From Streptomyces sp. NBC_00443 (GTDB lineage: Bacteria > Actinomycetota > Actinomycetes > Streptomycetales > Streptomycetaceae): 64,000 nt of DNA. The translations under genes and the position numbers were made by a program. The stretch is taken from assembly GCF_036014175.1 (NCBI RefSeq), contig NZ_CP107917.1:1736001-1800000 (forward strand). The letters are read 5' to 3'. Below, one piece after another: positions 1 to 9,669 of this stretch; position 1 is the first letter of the stretch; the number at the start of each line of letters is the position of its first letter. A model generated the notes under the pieces. That model did not search any database, was not told the DNA's origin, and saw only the letters and a list, made by a program, of their open reading frames with translations.

Positions 1-638
1 CCGCCGCCCGCGACGATCAGCGGCCGCTCGGACGCGTTCAGCAGTCCGATCGCCTTCTCGATCTGGGCGCGGCTCGCGGCCGGCTTGTAGACCGGGAGGG
101 GCTCGTACGTCTCCGGGTCGAACTCGATCTCCGTCAGCTGGACGTCGATCGGCAGGTCGATGAGGACCGGGCCGGGACGGCCGGAGCGCATCAGGTGGAA
201 GGCCTGCTGGAAGACGCCGGGGACCTGGGCGGCCTCCAGGACGGTCACCGACATTTTCGTGACCGGCTTGGCGATCGAGGCGATGTCGACGGCCTGGAAG
301 TCCTCTTTGTGGATCACGGCGGTCGGCGCCTGGCCCGTGATGCACAGGATCGGGATGGAGTCGCCGATCGCGGAGTACAGGCCGGTGATCATGTCGGTGC
401 CGGCGGGGCCGGACGTGCCGATGCAGACGCCGATGTTGCCGGCGTGCGTGCGGGTGTAGCCCTCCGCCATGTGCGAGGCGCCCTCCACATGGCGGGCGAG
501 GGTGTGGTTGATCCCGCCGGAGGCCTTGAGCGCCGCATAGAAGGGGTTGATCGCCGCGCCCGGCACGCCGAACGCGTTGCTGACGCCCTCGCGCTTGAGG
601 ATCTCGACTGCCGCTCGGGCAGCGGTCATACGAGCCAT
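1..638 (-). CDS. gcl: Glyoxylate carboligase (tartronate-semialdehyde synthase), 5' part; runs off the left edge
   Basis: This ThDP-dependent enzyme condenses two glyoxylate molecules to tartronate semialdehyde and CO2 in the cytoplasm, in the glyoxylate branch of allantoin/purine catabolism. The 212 residues present cover the N-terminal ThDP-binding domain and the start of the central domain. Visible segments are [69 protein letters not shown] and the [10 protein letters not shown] end. Val51 in RHVEG replaces the glutamate that other ThDP enzymes use to activate the cofactor, which is diagnostic of Gcl rather than acetolactate synthase. The ATG at 638 has an AGGAG ribosome site a few bases upstream. 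A tandem operator lies about 90-125 bp upstream. The 3' two thirds are outside the window. Confidence 0.93.
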   Translation of the reverse strand, partial: MARMTAARAAVEILKREGVSNAFGVPGAAINPFYAALKASGGINHTLARHVEGASHMAEGYTRTHAGNIGVCIGTSGPAGTDMITGLYSAIGDSIPILCITGQAPTAVIHKEDFQAVDIASIAKPVTKMSVTVLEAAQVPGVFQQAFHLMRSGRPGPVLIDLPIDVQLTEIEFDPETYEPLPVYKPAASRAQIEKAIGLLNASERPLIVAGG

Positions 639-724
639 TGAGTACTCCTGCTTCGGCTGTCGGATTCGCACTCCCGTCGCGCCCCGCGGTGAGCAATTCC
701 GTGACGATGTCCATTCCGCCTGCG

Positions 725-762
725 TTTTCCACATTGCGGAAACTGTTTTCTACTATCTGGAA
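725..762. promoter_or_regulatory. Tandem operator upstream of gcl
   Basis: Two related 17-nt elements sit 21 nt apart, TTTTCCACATTGCGGAA at 725 and TTTTCTACTATCTGGAA at 746. The first contains a near-perfect palindrome, TTTCCGCA-A-TGTGGAAA on the minus strand with one mismatch pair. Spacing of two helical turns upstream of gcl suggests cooperative binding of a dimeric repressor. An AllR-type IclR regulator of allantoin genes is the natural candidate; that assignment is inference. Confidence 0.55.
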
Positions 763-884
763 GCAATGTAAGTGGGCAGCTTAGGAGCGTCAAGAGGCGA
801 AGACCCTCAACGGGCGGACAACCGGGCACCACGTGGAGGACGATGGGACCGCTGTCCCGATGCGAGGTCGTCCTGGAGTGGGCC

Positions 885-1574
885 ATGTCCGAGAGCGTGT
901 CGTTGCGCTGCCCGGCCTGCCGGCGCGAGCATCTCTACGAGGCACCCGCCTATCCGTGCGCGTGCGGGGCGCCCATCGCGCCGGAGCTCGATCCGCACGG
1001 GACCGCGACGGCCGTTGCCCACCGGGCCTGGGACGACGAATGGATCGCCGTGCGCTGCGGGTCGTGCGGCCGGGAGAGCCATTGGCCCCGTCCGGAGGTG
1101 GGGTGCCCCTGCGGGACGATGGTGCGGGTGCCGGTGGCGGAGGCGGGAGCCGACACGGGCGTGGCGCGGCGGGAGACACCGCCCGCGGCGCGCCGCGCCT
1201 TTCAGCCCGTCACGATCCGCACCGCCCGTGACGCGGTCACCGCGGCCGCCGTATATCTGCGGTGGCTCGGCTACCGGGACATCCGCCGGGCCGACCAGCG
1301 GCCCACGTCGGGGGTCGGCATCGCCGCTCACGGGCTGCTCGCGCAGGTCGACCCCACGGTCAGCCCGGCCTCCCTGCGTGACGTGGAGTGCCTGTGGCTG
1401 ACCGCCATGTCCGAGTCCGCGGCCTGCGTCTACTTCTCCCTCGCCGGGTACGCCCCCGACGCCCGCGTTCGCGCCGACGGCCTGGGCGTCCCCCTCTTCG
1501 TCCTCGACCTGACGGGGACACCCCAGCCGGTCAACAGCCTCGCCGACGAACTGGACGCGACGGGCGCCCGGTAA
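885..1574 (+). CDS. Double zinc-ribbon protein with restriction-endonuclease-like C-terminal region
   Basis: The 229-residue protein has two N-terminal zinc ribbons: CPAC with CAC near residues 8-26, then CGSC with CPC near 50-70. A proline-rich linker leads to a C-terminal domain of about 110 residues. That domain (GYRDIRRADQRP, then GLLAQVDPTVSPASLRDVE, and finally ADGLGVPLFVLDL) is spaced like the Mrr/PD-(D/E)xK fold, whose usual pattern is a GxxD strand, a Q-V-K strand and a closing V-x-L-x-D strand. The catalytic lysine is not evident, so it may be a non-catalytic nucleic-acid-binding relative. I chose the ATG at 885 (MSESVSLRCPAC) over an ATG 42 bp upstream because it directly precedes the first ribbon and has GGAG in front. 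The fold call is inference; the ribbons are plainly visible. Confidence 0.7.
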   Translation: MSESVSLRCPACRREHLYEAPAYPCACGAPIAPELDPHGTATAVAHRAWDDEWIAVRCGSCGRESHWPRPEVGCPCGTMVRVPVAEAGADTGVARRETPPAARRAFQPVTIRTARDAVTAAAVYLRWLGYRDIRRADQRPTSGVGIAAHGLLAQVDPTVSPASLRDVECLWLTAMSESAACVYFSLAGYAPDARVRADGLGVPLFVLDLTGTPQPVNSLADELDATGAR

Positions 1575-1615
1575 TCCGCATGCGCCCGACGCCGCCGACG
1601 ACGGACACTCGGCCC

Positions 1616-2119
1616 ATGCGCATCCGAGCCGCGACGCCCGACGACCTCCCCGTCCTCCAGGACATCGAACGCGCCGCAGGAGCCGCCTTCCGCGACCTCG
1701 GCATGGCGGCGATCGCCGACGACGAGCCGCCCGCCCTGGACGTCCTGGAGCACTACCGCGGGGCGGGCCGCGCCTGGGCCGCCTGCGACGCGGTGGACCA
1801 CCCGGTCGGCTATCTGATCTGCGAGCCCGTCGACGGCTCCCTGCACATCGAGCAGGTCTCGGTCCACCCTGACGCGGCTCGCAGGGGCATCGGCCGGGCC
1901 CTGCTCGCATACGCCGCCCGTCGCGCCCGCGAGGAGGGCCTGTCCGGTCTCACCCTGACCACCTTCACCGAGGTCCCGTGGAACGCGCCGTACTACGAAC
2001 GCCTCGGCTTCCACGTCCTCGACGAGGCCGAGCTCACCCCAGGGCTGCGGAAGATCCGTGCCCATGAGGCGGAACTCGGCCTCGACCGGTGGCCGCGAGC
2101 GTGCATGCGCCGGACCTAG
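1616..2119 (+). CDS. GNAT family N-acetyltransferase
   Basis: This 167-residue protein is an acetyl-CoA-dependent N-acetyltransferase of unknown substrate. The N-terminus [18 protein letters not shown] is the classical GNAT strand-1/helix-1 start. The acetyl-CoA pyrophosphate-binding loop is visible as [15 protein letters not shown], and the C-terminal YYERLGF motif completes the fold. Starts at 1580 (twelve codons earlier) or 1616 are both possible; 1616 is taken because the fold begins there. Its stop overlaps the stop of the convergent acyl-CoA synthetase by four bases, leaving no room for a separate terminator between them. Confidence 0.85.
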   Translation: MRIRAATPDDLPVLQDIERAAGAAFRDLGMAAIADDEPPALDVLEHYRGAGRAWAACDAVDHPVGYLICEPVDGSLHIEQVSVHPDAARRGIGRALLAYAARRAREEGLSGLTLTTFTEVPWNAPYYERLGFHVLDEAELTPGLRKIRAHEAELGLDRWPRACMRRT

Positions 2120-3708
2120 CCGGCCGCGAACCTCTCGCGCAGCTCCACCTTGCGCACCTTCCCGGACACCGTCATCGGAAAGGCGTCGAGGATCTGCAAC
2201 CGGCTCGGAACCTTGTAGTGCGCCAGTTGCCCGTCGCAGAAGGCCCGCAGCTCCTCCAGCGTCAGCGGGGCGGCCGCGTCGCGCGGGATGACGCAGGCCA
2301 GTACCTCCTCGCCGTACCGTTCGTGGGGCACTCCGACGACCTGGACGTCGGCGATCTTGGGGTGGGCGTAGAGGAACTCCTCGATCTCGCGCGGGTAGAT
2401 GTTCTCGCCGCCCCGGATGATCATGTCCTTGATGCGGCCGACGATCTCGACGTAGCCGTTCTCCCGCATCGTCGCGAGGTCGCCGGTGTGCATCCAGCGG
2501 CCCGCGTCGACGGTCTCGGCGGTCTTCCCGGGCTCGTTCCAGTAGCCGAGCATCACGCTGTAGCCGCGGGTGCACAGCTCGCCCGCCGTGCCGCGGGGCC
2601 GGGTCACGCCGGTGGCCGGGTCGACGATCTTCACCTCGATGTGCGGCAGGACGCGGCCGACCGTGGACGTGCGGTGTTCGAGGTCGTCGTCCCGGCGTGT
2701 CTGGAGGGACACCGGGGACGTCTCGGTCATGCCGTAGCAGATGGAGACCTCCTCCATGTGCATCTCGGCGACGACCCGCTTCATCACCTCCACCGGGCAG
2801 GGCGAGCCCGCCATGATGCCGGTGCGCAGGGAGGAGAGGTCGTACGACGCGAAGTCGGGGAGGTTCAGCTCCGCGATGAACATCGTCGGGACGCCGTACA
2901 GGGACGTACAGCGCTCCTGCTGGACGGCCTCCAGCGTGGCCTTCGGATCGAAGGACGGGGCCGGGATCACCATGCAGGCGCCGTGCGAGGTGGCGGCCAG
3001 ATTGCCCATCACCATGCCGAAGCAGTGGTAGAAGGGCACCGGGATGCAGACCCGGTCCTGCTCGGTGTACGCGATCAACTCCCCCACGAAATAGCCGTTG
3101 TTGAGGATGTTGTGGTGGGAGAGGGTGGCCCCCTTGGGGAAGCCCGTCGTGCCCGACGTGTACTGGATGTTGACCGGGTCGTCGCAGGACAGCTCCTCGA
3201 ACGGGGCAGGTGTGGCCCGCCCGATCAGCGCCTCCCAGCTCGGGTCCCCGATGTACACGGTCTCGCGCAGCTGCGGGCACTTTCCGCGCACCTGCTCGAC
3301 CATGGCCCGGTAGTCGCTCGCCTTGTGGCTCAGGGAGGCGAAGAGGAGTGAGATTCCCGCCTGGTTGAGGACGTACTCGACCTCGTGGGTGCGGTAGGCG
3401 GGGTTGATGTTCACCATGATCGCGCCGATGCGGGCCGTGGCGTATTGGACCAGCACCCATTCGGGACAGTTGACCGCCCAGATGCCCACCCGGTCGCCCT
3501 TGGCGACGCCGCTCGCGAGCAGCGCGTACGCCAACTCGTCGACGTCGGCGGCGAACCGGGCGTACGTCCAGCGCCGCCCGGACTCCACGTCGACCAGCGC
3601 CTCCCGTTCGGGCCATGCGGCGACCGCCCGGTCCAGGTTGGCCCCGATCGTGTCGCCGAGCAGGACGGTGTCGCTCGTCCCGTGGGTGTAGGACAGCTCT
3701 GAGCTCAC
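2116..3708 (-). CDS. Fatty-acyl-CoA synthetase (AMP-forming)
   Basis: A 530-residue ANL-superfamily enzyme that activates a carboxylic acid with ATP to an acyl-adenylate and transfers it to CoA. All core motifs are present: the P-loop-like [15 protein letters not shown] (A3), YGMTETSP (A5), MHTGDLATM (A7), the hinge [21 protein letters not shown] (A8), and the catalytic-lysine end [10 protein letters not shown]. The N-terminal part reads like medium/long-chain fatty-acid-CoA ligases; the substrate cannot be read from the sequence. It is translationally coupled to the upstream synthetase through an ATGA overlap (3705-3708), so both act from one transcript. Its 3' end meets the GNAT gene tail to tail. 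Confidence 0.92.
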   Translation of the reverse strand: MSSELSYTHGTSDTVLLGDTIGANLDRAVAAWPEREALVDVESGRRWTYARFAADVDELAYALLASGVAKGDRVGIWAVNCPEWVLVQYATARIGAIMVNINPAYRTHEVEYVLNQAGISLLFASLSHKASDYRAMVEQVRGKCPQLRETVYIGDPSWEALIGRATPAPFEELSCDDPVNIQYTSGTTGFPKGATLSHHNILNNGYFVGELIAYTEQDRVCIPVPFYHCFGMVMGNLAATSHGACMVIPAPSFDPKATLEAVQQERCTSLYGVPTMFIAELNLPDFASYDLSSLRTGIMAGSPCPVEVMKRVVAEMHMEEVSICYGMTETSPVSLQTRRDDDLEHRTSTVGRVLPHIEVKIVDPATGVTRPRGTAGELCTRGYSVMLGYWNEPGKTAETVDAGRWMHTGDLATMRENGYVEIVGRIKDMIIRGGENIYPREIEEFLYAHPKIADVQVVGVPHERYGEEVLACVIPRDAAAPLTLEELRAFCDGQLAHYKVPSRLQILDAFPMTVSGKVRKVELRERFAAG

Positions 3709-5375
3709 CGGAAGTCCTCCTCGCGGTACTCGGCGTCCGAACCGGCTGCCGTGGCCTCGCGCAGCTCGATGCGGCGGATCTTGCCGGAGACGGTCTTGGG
3801 CAGGGGCGCGAACTCCAGGCGGCGGATGCGCTTGTACGGCGCCAGGACCTCCCGTGCGTGCTCGAAGAGCACCTTGGCCGTGTCGGGGCCGGGCTCCCAG
3901 CCCTCCGCGAGGACGACGTACGCCTTCGGCACCGCGAGCCGCAGCTCGTCCGGCGCGGGCACGACGGCCGCCTCGGCCACCGCCTCGTGCTCCAGCAGGG
4001 CGCTCTCCAGCTCGAAGGGACTGATCTTGTAGTCCGACGCCTTGAAGACGTCGTCCGCGCGACCGACGTAGGTGATGTAGCCGTCGGCGTCACGGGAGCC
4101 GATGTCGCCGGTGCGGTAGTAGCCGCCGGCCATCGCCTCCGAGGTGCGGTCCGCGTCGCCGTGGTAGCCGGTCATCACGCCGACGGGGCGGGCGGACAGG
4201 TCGAGCGCGATCTCGCCCTCGTCGGCGCCCGGCGCGCCGGAGACCGGGTCGAGGAGTTCCACGCGGAAGCCGGGGCTGGGGCGGCCCATGGAGCCTGTCT
4301 TCAGGGGCTGGCCGGGGCTGTTGGAGACCTGGACCGCGGTCTCGGTCTGCCCGAAGCCGTCCCGGATGGTCACGCCCCACGCCTCGCGGACCCGCTCGAT
4401 GACCTCGGGATTGAGCGGCTCACCTGCGGCGACGACCTCGCGCGGGCGGGTGCGCAGGACGCTCAGGTCGGCCTGGATGAGCATGCGCCAGACGGTCGGC
4501 GGGGCGCAGAAGGTGGTGACGCCGGCGCGGTCCATCTCGGCCATCAGGCGGGCCGGGTCGAAGCGTGTGTAGTTGTGGATGAAGACGGTCGCCTCCGCGT
4601 TCCACGGCGCGAAGAGGTTGGACCAGGCGTGCTTGGCCCAGCCGGGCGAGGAGATGTTCAGGTGCACGTCGCCGGGCTTGAGGCCGATCCAGTACATGGT
4701 GGCCAGGTGCCCGATCGGATACGAGGTGTGGGTGTGCTCGACCAGCTTGGGGCGGGCGGTGGTGCCGGAGGTGAAGTAGAGCATCAGCGGATCGTCGGCC
4801 GCCGTCGGCCCGTCGGGGGTGAAGTCGGCGGAGACGGCGTACGCGTCCTCGTACGCCTGCCAGCCCTCGCGTGCGCCGCCGACACTGATGCGCGTGTAGC
4901 GGCCGGGCACCCCGTCGAACTTGCCGGTGTCCTCCGCCCGCACGAGCACATGCCGGACGCGGCCGCGCTCCACCCGGTCGCGCAGGTCGGCGGGGCCGAG
5001 CAGCGGGGTGGCCGGGATGACGACGGCGCGCAGCTTCATGGCGGCGAGGGCGGTCTCCCACAGCTCGGCCTGGTTGCCGAGCATCACGAGGACGCGGTCC
5101 TCGGCACGGACGCCGCGCGCCCGCAGCCAGCCCGCGACGCGGTCGGAGCGCTCCGACATCTCGGCAAAGGACAGGCGGACCTCGCTGCCGTCCTCCTCGA
5201 CGATGTGCAGCGCGGTGCGGTCGTTTCCGTCCGCGATGACGTCGAACCAGTCGAGCGCCCAGTTGAACCGCTCCGGCCGGGGCCAGGTGAAGCCCTCGTA
5301 GGCGGTCGTGTAGTCCTCGCGGTGCTCGAGCAGGAAGTCCCGCGCACTGCGGAACCCCTCCGTCCCCGTCGTCAT
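3705..5375 (-). CDS. Acyl-CoA synthetase (medium-chain/ACSM-like, AMP-forming)
   Basis: A second ANL-family ligase of 556 residues and the first gene of the two-gene operon. Motifs are [50 protein letters not shown], the acyl-binding [14 protein letters not shown] and [14 protein letters not shown]. The sequence around [18 protein letters not shown] is typical of the medium-chain (ACSM) branch rather than long-chain FadD. Two different ligases in one operon suggest activation of related acids of different length or type. The gene is divergent from the GAF-LuxR regulator at 5498, with a 122-bp shared promoter region. Confidence 0.9.
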   Translation of the reverse strand: MTTGTEGFRSARDFLLEHREDYTTAYEGFTWPRPERFNWALDWFDVIADGNDRTALHIVEEDGSEVRLSFAEMSERSDRVAGWLRARGVRAEDRVLVMLGNQAELWETALAAMKLRAVVIPATPLLGPADLRDRVERGRVRHVLVRAEDTGKFDGVPGRYTRISVGGAREGWQAYEDAYAVSADFTPDGPTAADDPLMLYFTSGTTARPKLVEHTHTSYPIGHLATMYWIGLKPGDVHLNISSPGWAKHAWSNLFAPWNAEATVFIHNYTRFDPARLMAEMDRAGVTTFCAPPTVWRMLIQADLSVLRTRPREVVAAGEPLNPEVIERVREAWGVTIRDGFGQTETAVQVSNSPGQPLKTGSMGRPSPGFRVELLDPVSGAPGADEGEIALDLSARPVGVMTGYHGDADRTSEAMAGGYYRTGDIGSRDADGYITYVGRADDVFKASDYKISPFELESALLEHEAVAEAAVVPAPDELRLAVPKAYVVLAEGWEPGPDTAKVLFEHAREVLAPYKRIRRLEFAPLPKTVSGKIRRIELREATAAGSDAEYREEDFR

Positions 5376-5497
5376 CTGTCCTCCTGGTTACCGGAACCTT
5401 GCCGGGCGGCCCTCTGCCATCGTGTAATCCGTGACGTGGGTCTCACTACCCCCGAACGGGGTGTGCGCTCGGGAAAGCCGCAGGAAAGGGCGAGCAG

Positions 5498-6349
5498 GTG
5501 GCAGTGGAAGCGGCAGCATCGGTGGAGATAAGGGGCGCGCTGCTGCGCCTGCGCCGCTCGACCGGGCTGCCGGTCGCCTTCGGCGGCCTGGTGGAGCCCG
5601 GGCGTCCGCGCGTGCGCATCAGCGAACTGAACGGCACCGCCACCGAGTCCCTGAGCAGGCTCGCGGTGACCGCCGGCAACGGCCTGGGCGGCAAGGCGGT
5701 GGCCCTCGCCCGCCCGTGCGCGGTCACGGACTACTCCGCCTCACGGCAGATCACCCACGAGTACGACGCCGCCGTCGCCGTGGAGGGACTGCGTTCGGTG
5801 CTGGCGGTTCCGGTCGTCGTACGACGCCGGGTGCGCGGTGTCCTGTACGGCGCCCTGCGCACGGCCCAGCCCCTGGGCGACCGCACGCTGACGGCGGCCG
5901 TGGAGGCGGCACGGGACGTCGAGCAGGCGCTGGTGGTGCGGGACGAGGTGCGGGGGCTGCTGGCGGCGGCGCGGGTGGAGACGGCGGCGGTGGAGACGCC
6001 GCCGGTCGACCGGGGCGCCGACTGGGAGCGGGTCCGCGATGCCCACGCGGCGCTGCGCGCTCTGGCCCCGCGCATCGGCGACCCCGCCCTGCGCGCGGAA
6101 CTGCTGGACGCCTGCGGCCTGCTGACGGAGGACCCTGCGCGTGCGCCGAGCGGCGTGCGGCTGGCCCCGCGCGAACTGGACGTGCTGGCGTGCGTGGCCG
6201 CCGGCTCGACGAACGCGGTCGCCGGCGAACGGCTGGGGCTGCGGGTGGAGACGGTCAGGAGCTATCTGCGCTCGGCCATGCGGAAGCTGGGCACCCACAC
6301 GCGCGGGGAGGCGGTGGTCGCGGCACGCCGGGCCGGGTTACTGCCCTAG
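5498..6349 (+). CDS. GAF-domain LuxR-type transcriptional regulator
   Basis: A 283-residue one-component regulator. Residues of about 5-150 form a GAF-like sensory domain (GGLVEPGRPRVRISEL, GNGLGGKAVALARP, LAVPVVVRRRVRGVLYGALR). A 60-residue helical linker leads to a C-terminal LuxR helix-turn-helix (LAPRELDVLACVAAGSTNAVAGERLGL). The start is GTG at 5498, preceded by a purine-rich AGGAAAGGG stretch. Its position back-to-back with the acyl-CoA synthetase operon makes it the probable regulator of that operon, perhaps sensing an acyl or aromatic ligand; the ligand is not deducible. Confidence 0.87.
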   Translation: MAVEAAASVEIRGALLRLRRSTGLPVAFGGLVEPGRPRVRISELNGTATESLSRLAVTAGNGLGGKAVALARPCAVTDYSASRQITHEYDAAVAVEGLRSVLAVPVVVRRRVRGVLYGALRTAQPLGDRTLTAAVEAARDVEQALVVRDEVRGLLAAARVETAAVETPPVDRGADWERVRDAHAALRALAPRIGDPALRAELLDACGLLTEDPARAPSGVRLAPRELDVLACVAAGSTNAVAGERLGLRVETVRSYLRSAMRKLGTHTRGEAVVAARRAGLLP

Positions 6350-6450
6350 GCCTGCGGCTGCCTGACGTGGGCCTGCGGCTGCCTGTCACGGGCCGCGGTT
6401 GCCCTCCGTGGGCCGGCCCACCCCGACGACCCTCCATTCATTCATCTGTG

Positions 6451-6515
6451 CTTTGAATTTCCCTATGCCCGTCGCTGTTATTTGCCTCACCATGTCGTCG
6501 GTCCGAAATTCAAAG
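6451..6515. promoter_or_regulatory. Split inverted repeat and -10-like box upstream of the LAL regulator
   Basis: CTTTGAATTTC at 6451-6461 and its exact reverse complement GAAATTCAAAG at 6505-6515 are separated by 43 nt, in a locally AT-rich promoter region. A -10-like TAATAT follows at 6526-6531, about 30 bp before the GTG start. An 11/11 match of AT-rich sequence in high-GC DNA is unlikely by chance. It could be two half-sites for a looping regulator or a long hairpin in a leader. Confidence 0.5.
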
Positions 6516-6561
6516 ACCTGTTGCCTAATATTGGCCCGGACACGACACACGGAGGGGAGCG

Positions 6562-9381
6562 GTGACCGTGCGACGGGACTTCAAGGAGCCTGCCGGCTGC
6601 CGCTCCGACCAGGTCATCGGCAGGGAGGAGCTGTTCACGGCGGCGCGTGAGCAGCTCGGGCGGGGCGGCAGCGTGCTGCTTCACGGACCTGCCGGAATTG
6701 GGAAGTCGACGGTCCTGCGGGCTTTGGCCGGGGAATACGGCGGCGCGGCACGCACGGTGTTGCGCTGCTCGCCCACGGAGTCGGAATCCCATCTTCCCTT
6801 CCTCGCGCTGGCCGACCTCCTCGGCCTGGTCCTGGACGAGGTGTCCGAGCGGCTGCCCGCCGCGCAGCGCACCGCCCTGGAGTCGGCCCTCACCGGCCGC
6901 GGCGAGTCCACCCTCCAGCGCGACGGCCTCGCCCTGCGCCTGGCCGTGCTGTCAGCCCTGCGCGCCCTCGCCGACACCGGGCCCGTCCTCGTCGTCGCCG
7001 ACGACCTCCAGTGGCTCGACCCGGCCAGTGCCGAACTCCTCGGTTTCGCCGCCCGGCGCCTCGGCGACACCCCGGTGCGGATGCTGTGCGCGGTGCGGAC
7101 CGAGGGCGAGGAGTACGACCGCCATCTACGCGCGTCCCCGCCGGACACCCTCGCCGTCCGGCTGGGTCCGCTCTCCCGGGCCCAGTTGTCCGCCCTGCTG
7201 GACCACCGCGGTTACACCGGCCTGCCCCGCTCCACGGTCCGCGACATCCACCGCACCAGCGGCGGCAACGCCCTGTTCGCCCTCGAACTGGGCCGCGCCC
7301 TGGCCGAGAACCCCACGCCGCCCCGCCCCGGCGAGCCCCTGCCGGTGCCCACCTCGCTGCGCGCCCTGGTGCTGAACCGCCTGGAGATGCTGTCGGCGGA
7401 AGCCCGCCGCACCCTGCTCGTGGCGAGCGCGGGCGCCCGCCCCACACTGGCCCTGCTGCACTCGGCCGGCCGTGACAACGCCGAGGCCGAGACCGCCCAG
7501 GCCGCCGAACTCGGGCTGCTGGCCACCGAACCCGAGGGTCCCGCCGTACGGTTCGCGCACCCGATGATCTCCGCCGCGCTGTACGCGGAGGCGCCCGCGC
7601 AGGACCGCCGGGCCGCGCACGCCGCACTGTCCACGGCCGCGTCCGACCCCATCGAGCGCGCCCGGCACCTGGCCCTGGCGACCCATGGCACGGACCCGGA
7701 GGTCGCCGCCCGGCTCGCCGAGGCCGCCGCCCTGGCCAGGGACCGGGGAGCGCCCTCTGTGGCCGCGCAGTTGGGGCTGCTCGCCGCCCGGCACACCCCG
7801 GCGGACGGCACCCCGAGCCCCGAAGTGATGCGCCTGGCCGCCGCCGAGGACGCGATCACCGCCGGGGAACTGGACCTCGCCCGGGACATCGCCCGTGAGG
7901 TGCTGAGCCGCACGACCGTTCCCGAGGACCGGGTGCGGGCCTGGATCATCGTGATCGACACGGCGGGCCACGCCATGACGGAGGTCGACGCGATCTTCCC
8001 GCAGGCCCTGGCCGACGCCGGCGACGACCCGCGACTGCTCGCCCTGGTCCACTACCAGCTCACCTGGCGGGCCCTGCTCGTGGAGGGCGACTTCGACGAG
8101 GCCCGCGGCGAGGCGGCGTACTCGGCAGAGCTGGCCGCGCGGGCCGGCGACCGGTACACGGAGCTGATGGCGCTCGCCTTCCAGGCCCAGATCGAGACCC
8201 TCATGGGCCACCCGGACGCCCCCGCGACCATCAGGCGGGCGCTCGAGGAGCCCCAGGACCCGAGGGTGGCGTGCCATCACAACGGCGCCGGCTACTCGCG
8301 GTTCCGCTGGCTGATCATGAGCGACCAGCTGGCCGAGGCGCGCGCCACGGTCACCGCCCTGCTGCGGGAGGTGCGGCGGCGCGGGTCGGTCGAGAGCGAG
8401 GTGCACTTCCTGCGCGGGGTGGCCGAGACCGAACTGCACTCCGGTCACTGCGGACGCGCCCTCGACCTGGCCCGCGAGAGCCTGCGGATGGCCCGGGACA
8501 CCGGGATCGGCGAGGTGGCCTCCGCCGTGCTGACCTCGCTCGCGGAGGCCGCGGGCGGGGAGGTGGACCGGGCGCTGGACCTGGCGCGGGAAGCGGTGGC
8601 GCACGCCGAGGAGGACGGCGACCAGATGTACGTGTCGCGTGCCCTGGCCGCCCTGGGGCACGCCCAGTTGGTGGCCGGGGACGTGTCTGCGGCGGTGCGT
8701 TCGCTGCGCCGGGTGCGGGAGGTGGAGCAGGGCCTCGGCATCACCGACCCGGCGCGCGGCCGGTGGCACGGCGACCTGGCCGAGGCGCTGGTGCGCAGCG
8801 GTGAGATCGCCGAGGCACAGGACGTCATCGACGGCACGCGCGAGATCGCGCTGCGCCTGGAACGGGAGGGCGTACTGGCCGTACTGGACCGGGCCGAGGC
8901 GCTGATCCGCGCGGTACGGGGCGAACAGGACGCCGCCGCCACCCAGTTGACGTCGGCTCAGGACCGGCTCGGCAAGCTGGGCTACAGCCTGGAGGAGGCC
9001 CGGGCCGCCTTCGCCCTGGCTCAGCTGCGCTCCGACACCGCGGGCCCGACGTCGTACGACGAGGCGGCCAGGCTGTTCCGCCGCTGCCGGGCCCTGCCCT
9101 GGCTGCGGCAGGTCGTGGCGGCCGCAGCCACGCGGCCCGCGGAGGCGCCTCCCGCCCCCGCCTCCGCCCCGGACGGGCTCGACGGCCTGGACGGGCTCGC
9201 CTCGATGGAGCGTCAGGTCGCCGCGCTCGTCATGGAGGGCGCGACCAACCGGGAGATCGCCGCGCGCCTTTTCATCAGCGTCAAAACGGTCGAGGCGACG
9301 CTTACCCGCGTTTATCGCAAGCTCGGGATCCGATCGCGGGTCGACATCGTCAGACTGGCGGCGGGGCGCCGCAAGACCTGA
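6562..9381 (+). CDS. Large ATP-binding LuxR-family (LAL/MalT-like) transcriptional regulator
   Basis: A 939-residue STAND ATPase transcription factor. The N-terminal NTPase shows Walker A GPAGIGKST (about residue 45) and Walker B VLVVADDLQWLD (about 150). The middle 500 residues are alpha-helical, TPR-like repeats rich in A/L/R/E that would bind a ligand or partner. The C-terminal HTH is LuxR type (MERQVAALVMEGATNREIAARLF, VKTVEATLTRVYRKLGI). It starts at GTG 6562 behind a GGAGGGGAGC ribosome site. LAL proteins act as ATP-dependent activators, often of secondary-metabolism or sugar genes. Its target is unknown; the trypsin gene downstream is one candidate. Confidence 0.92.
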   Translation: MTVRRDFKEPAGCRSDQVIGREELFTAAREQLGRGGSVLLHGPAGIGKSTVLRALAGEYGGAARTVLRCSPTESESHLPFLALADLLGLVLDEVSERLPAAQRTALESALTGRGESTLQRDGLALRLAVLSALRALADTGPVLVVADDLQWLDPASAELLGFAARRLGDTPVRMLCAVRTEGEEYDRHLRASPPDTLAVRLGPLSRAQLSALLDHRGYTGLPRSTVRDIHRTSGGNALFALELGRALAENPTPPRPGEPLPVPTSLRALVLNRLEMLSAEARRTLLVASAGARPTLALLHSAGRDNAEAETAQAAELGLLATEPEGPAVRFAHPMISAALYAEAPAQDRRAAHAALSTAASDPIERARHLALATHGTDPEVAARLAEAAALARDRGAPSVAAQLGLLAARHTPADGTPSPEVMRLAAAEDAITAGELDLARDIAREVLSRTTVPEDRVRAWIIVIDTAGHAMTEVDAIFPQALADAGDDPRLLALVHYQLTWRALLVEGDFDEARGEAAYSAELAARAGDRYTELMALAFQAQIETLMGHPDAPATIRRALEEPQDPRVACHHNGAGYSRFRWLIMSDQLAEARATVTALLREVRRRGSVESEVHFLRGVAETELHSGHCGRALDLARESLRMARDTGIGEVASAVLTSLAEAAGGEVDRALDLAREAVAHAEEDGDQMYVSRALAALGHAQLVAGDVSAAVRSLRRVREVEQGLGITDPARGRWHGDLAEALVRSGEIAEAQDVIDGTREIALRLEREGVLAVLDRAEALIRAVRGEQDAAATQLTSAQDRLGKLGYSLEEARAAFALAQLRSDTAGPTSYDEAARLFRRCRALPWLRQVVAAAATRPAEAPPAPASAPDGLDGLDGLASMERQVAALVMEGATNREIAARLFISVKTVEATLTRVYRKLGIRSRVDIVRLAAGRRKT

Positions 9382-9456
9382 GGTCGGGGCGCCGTACGAC
9401 GTGAGATCTCGGCGCCGTCACGACGCGGGATCCGGCGCCGTACGAGGTGAGTTCAC
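9365..9456. repeat. Four tandem 23-bp units across the 3' end of the LAL gene
   Basis: GGCGCC recurs at 9365, 9388, 9411 and 9434, an exact 23-nt period. Each unit reads roughly GGCGCCGTACGACG followed by a GAGATC-like tail. The first copy encodes the last residues of the LAL regulator (GRRKT then stop); the other three are intergenic, upstream of the trypsin promoter. Confidence 0.7.
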
Positions 9457-9669
9457 CCGTCTTTGTCGGTCCGCGTGGGTTTATCGAGGCGGACCGAGGG
9501 TTTTCCCTGTCCAACTCCCTTAGGGGTTCCCTCATTGGGAAGGGAAACTTCCGGGACCTACCTTGAGTTCGTGCCGCTCGCTCGGGCACACGGGTGTCGG
9601 TCCCTCGACTCCCGTGCAACCCCCACACCCGCGCGACCCCCCACCGGCAACCCCCCAATGAGGAGTCTC

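Noticed and set aside
3615..5531. Long plus-strand frame over the acyl-CoA synthetase gene
   Set aside because: It is an antisense shadow of a well-supported synthetase, has low-complexity translation and lacks a ribosome site.
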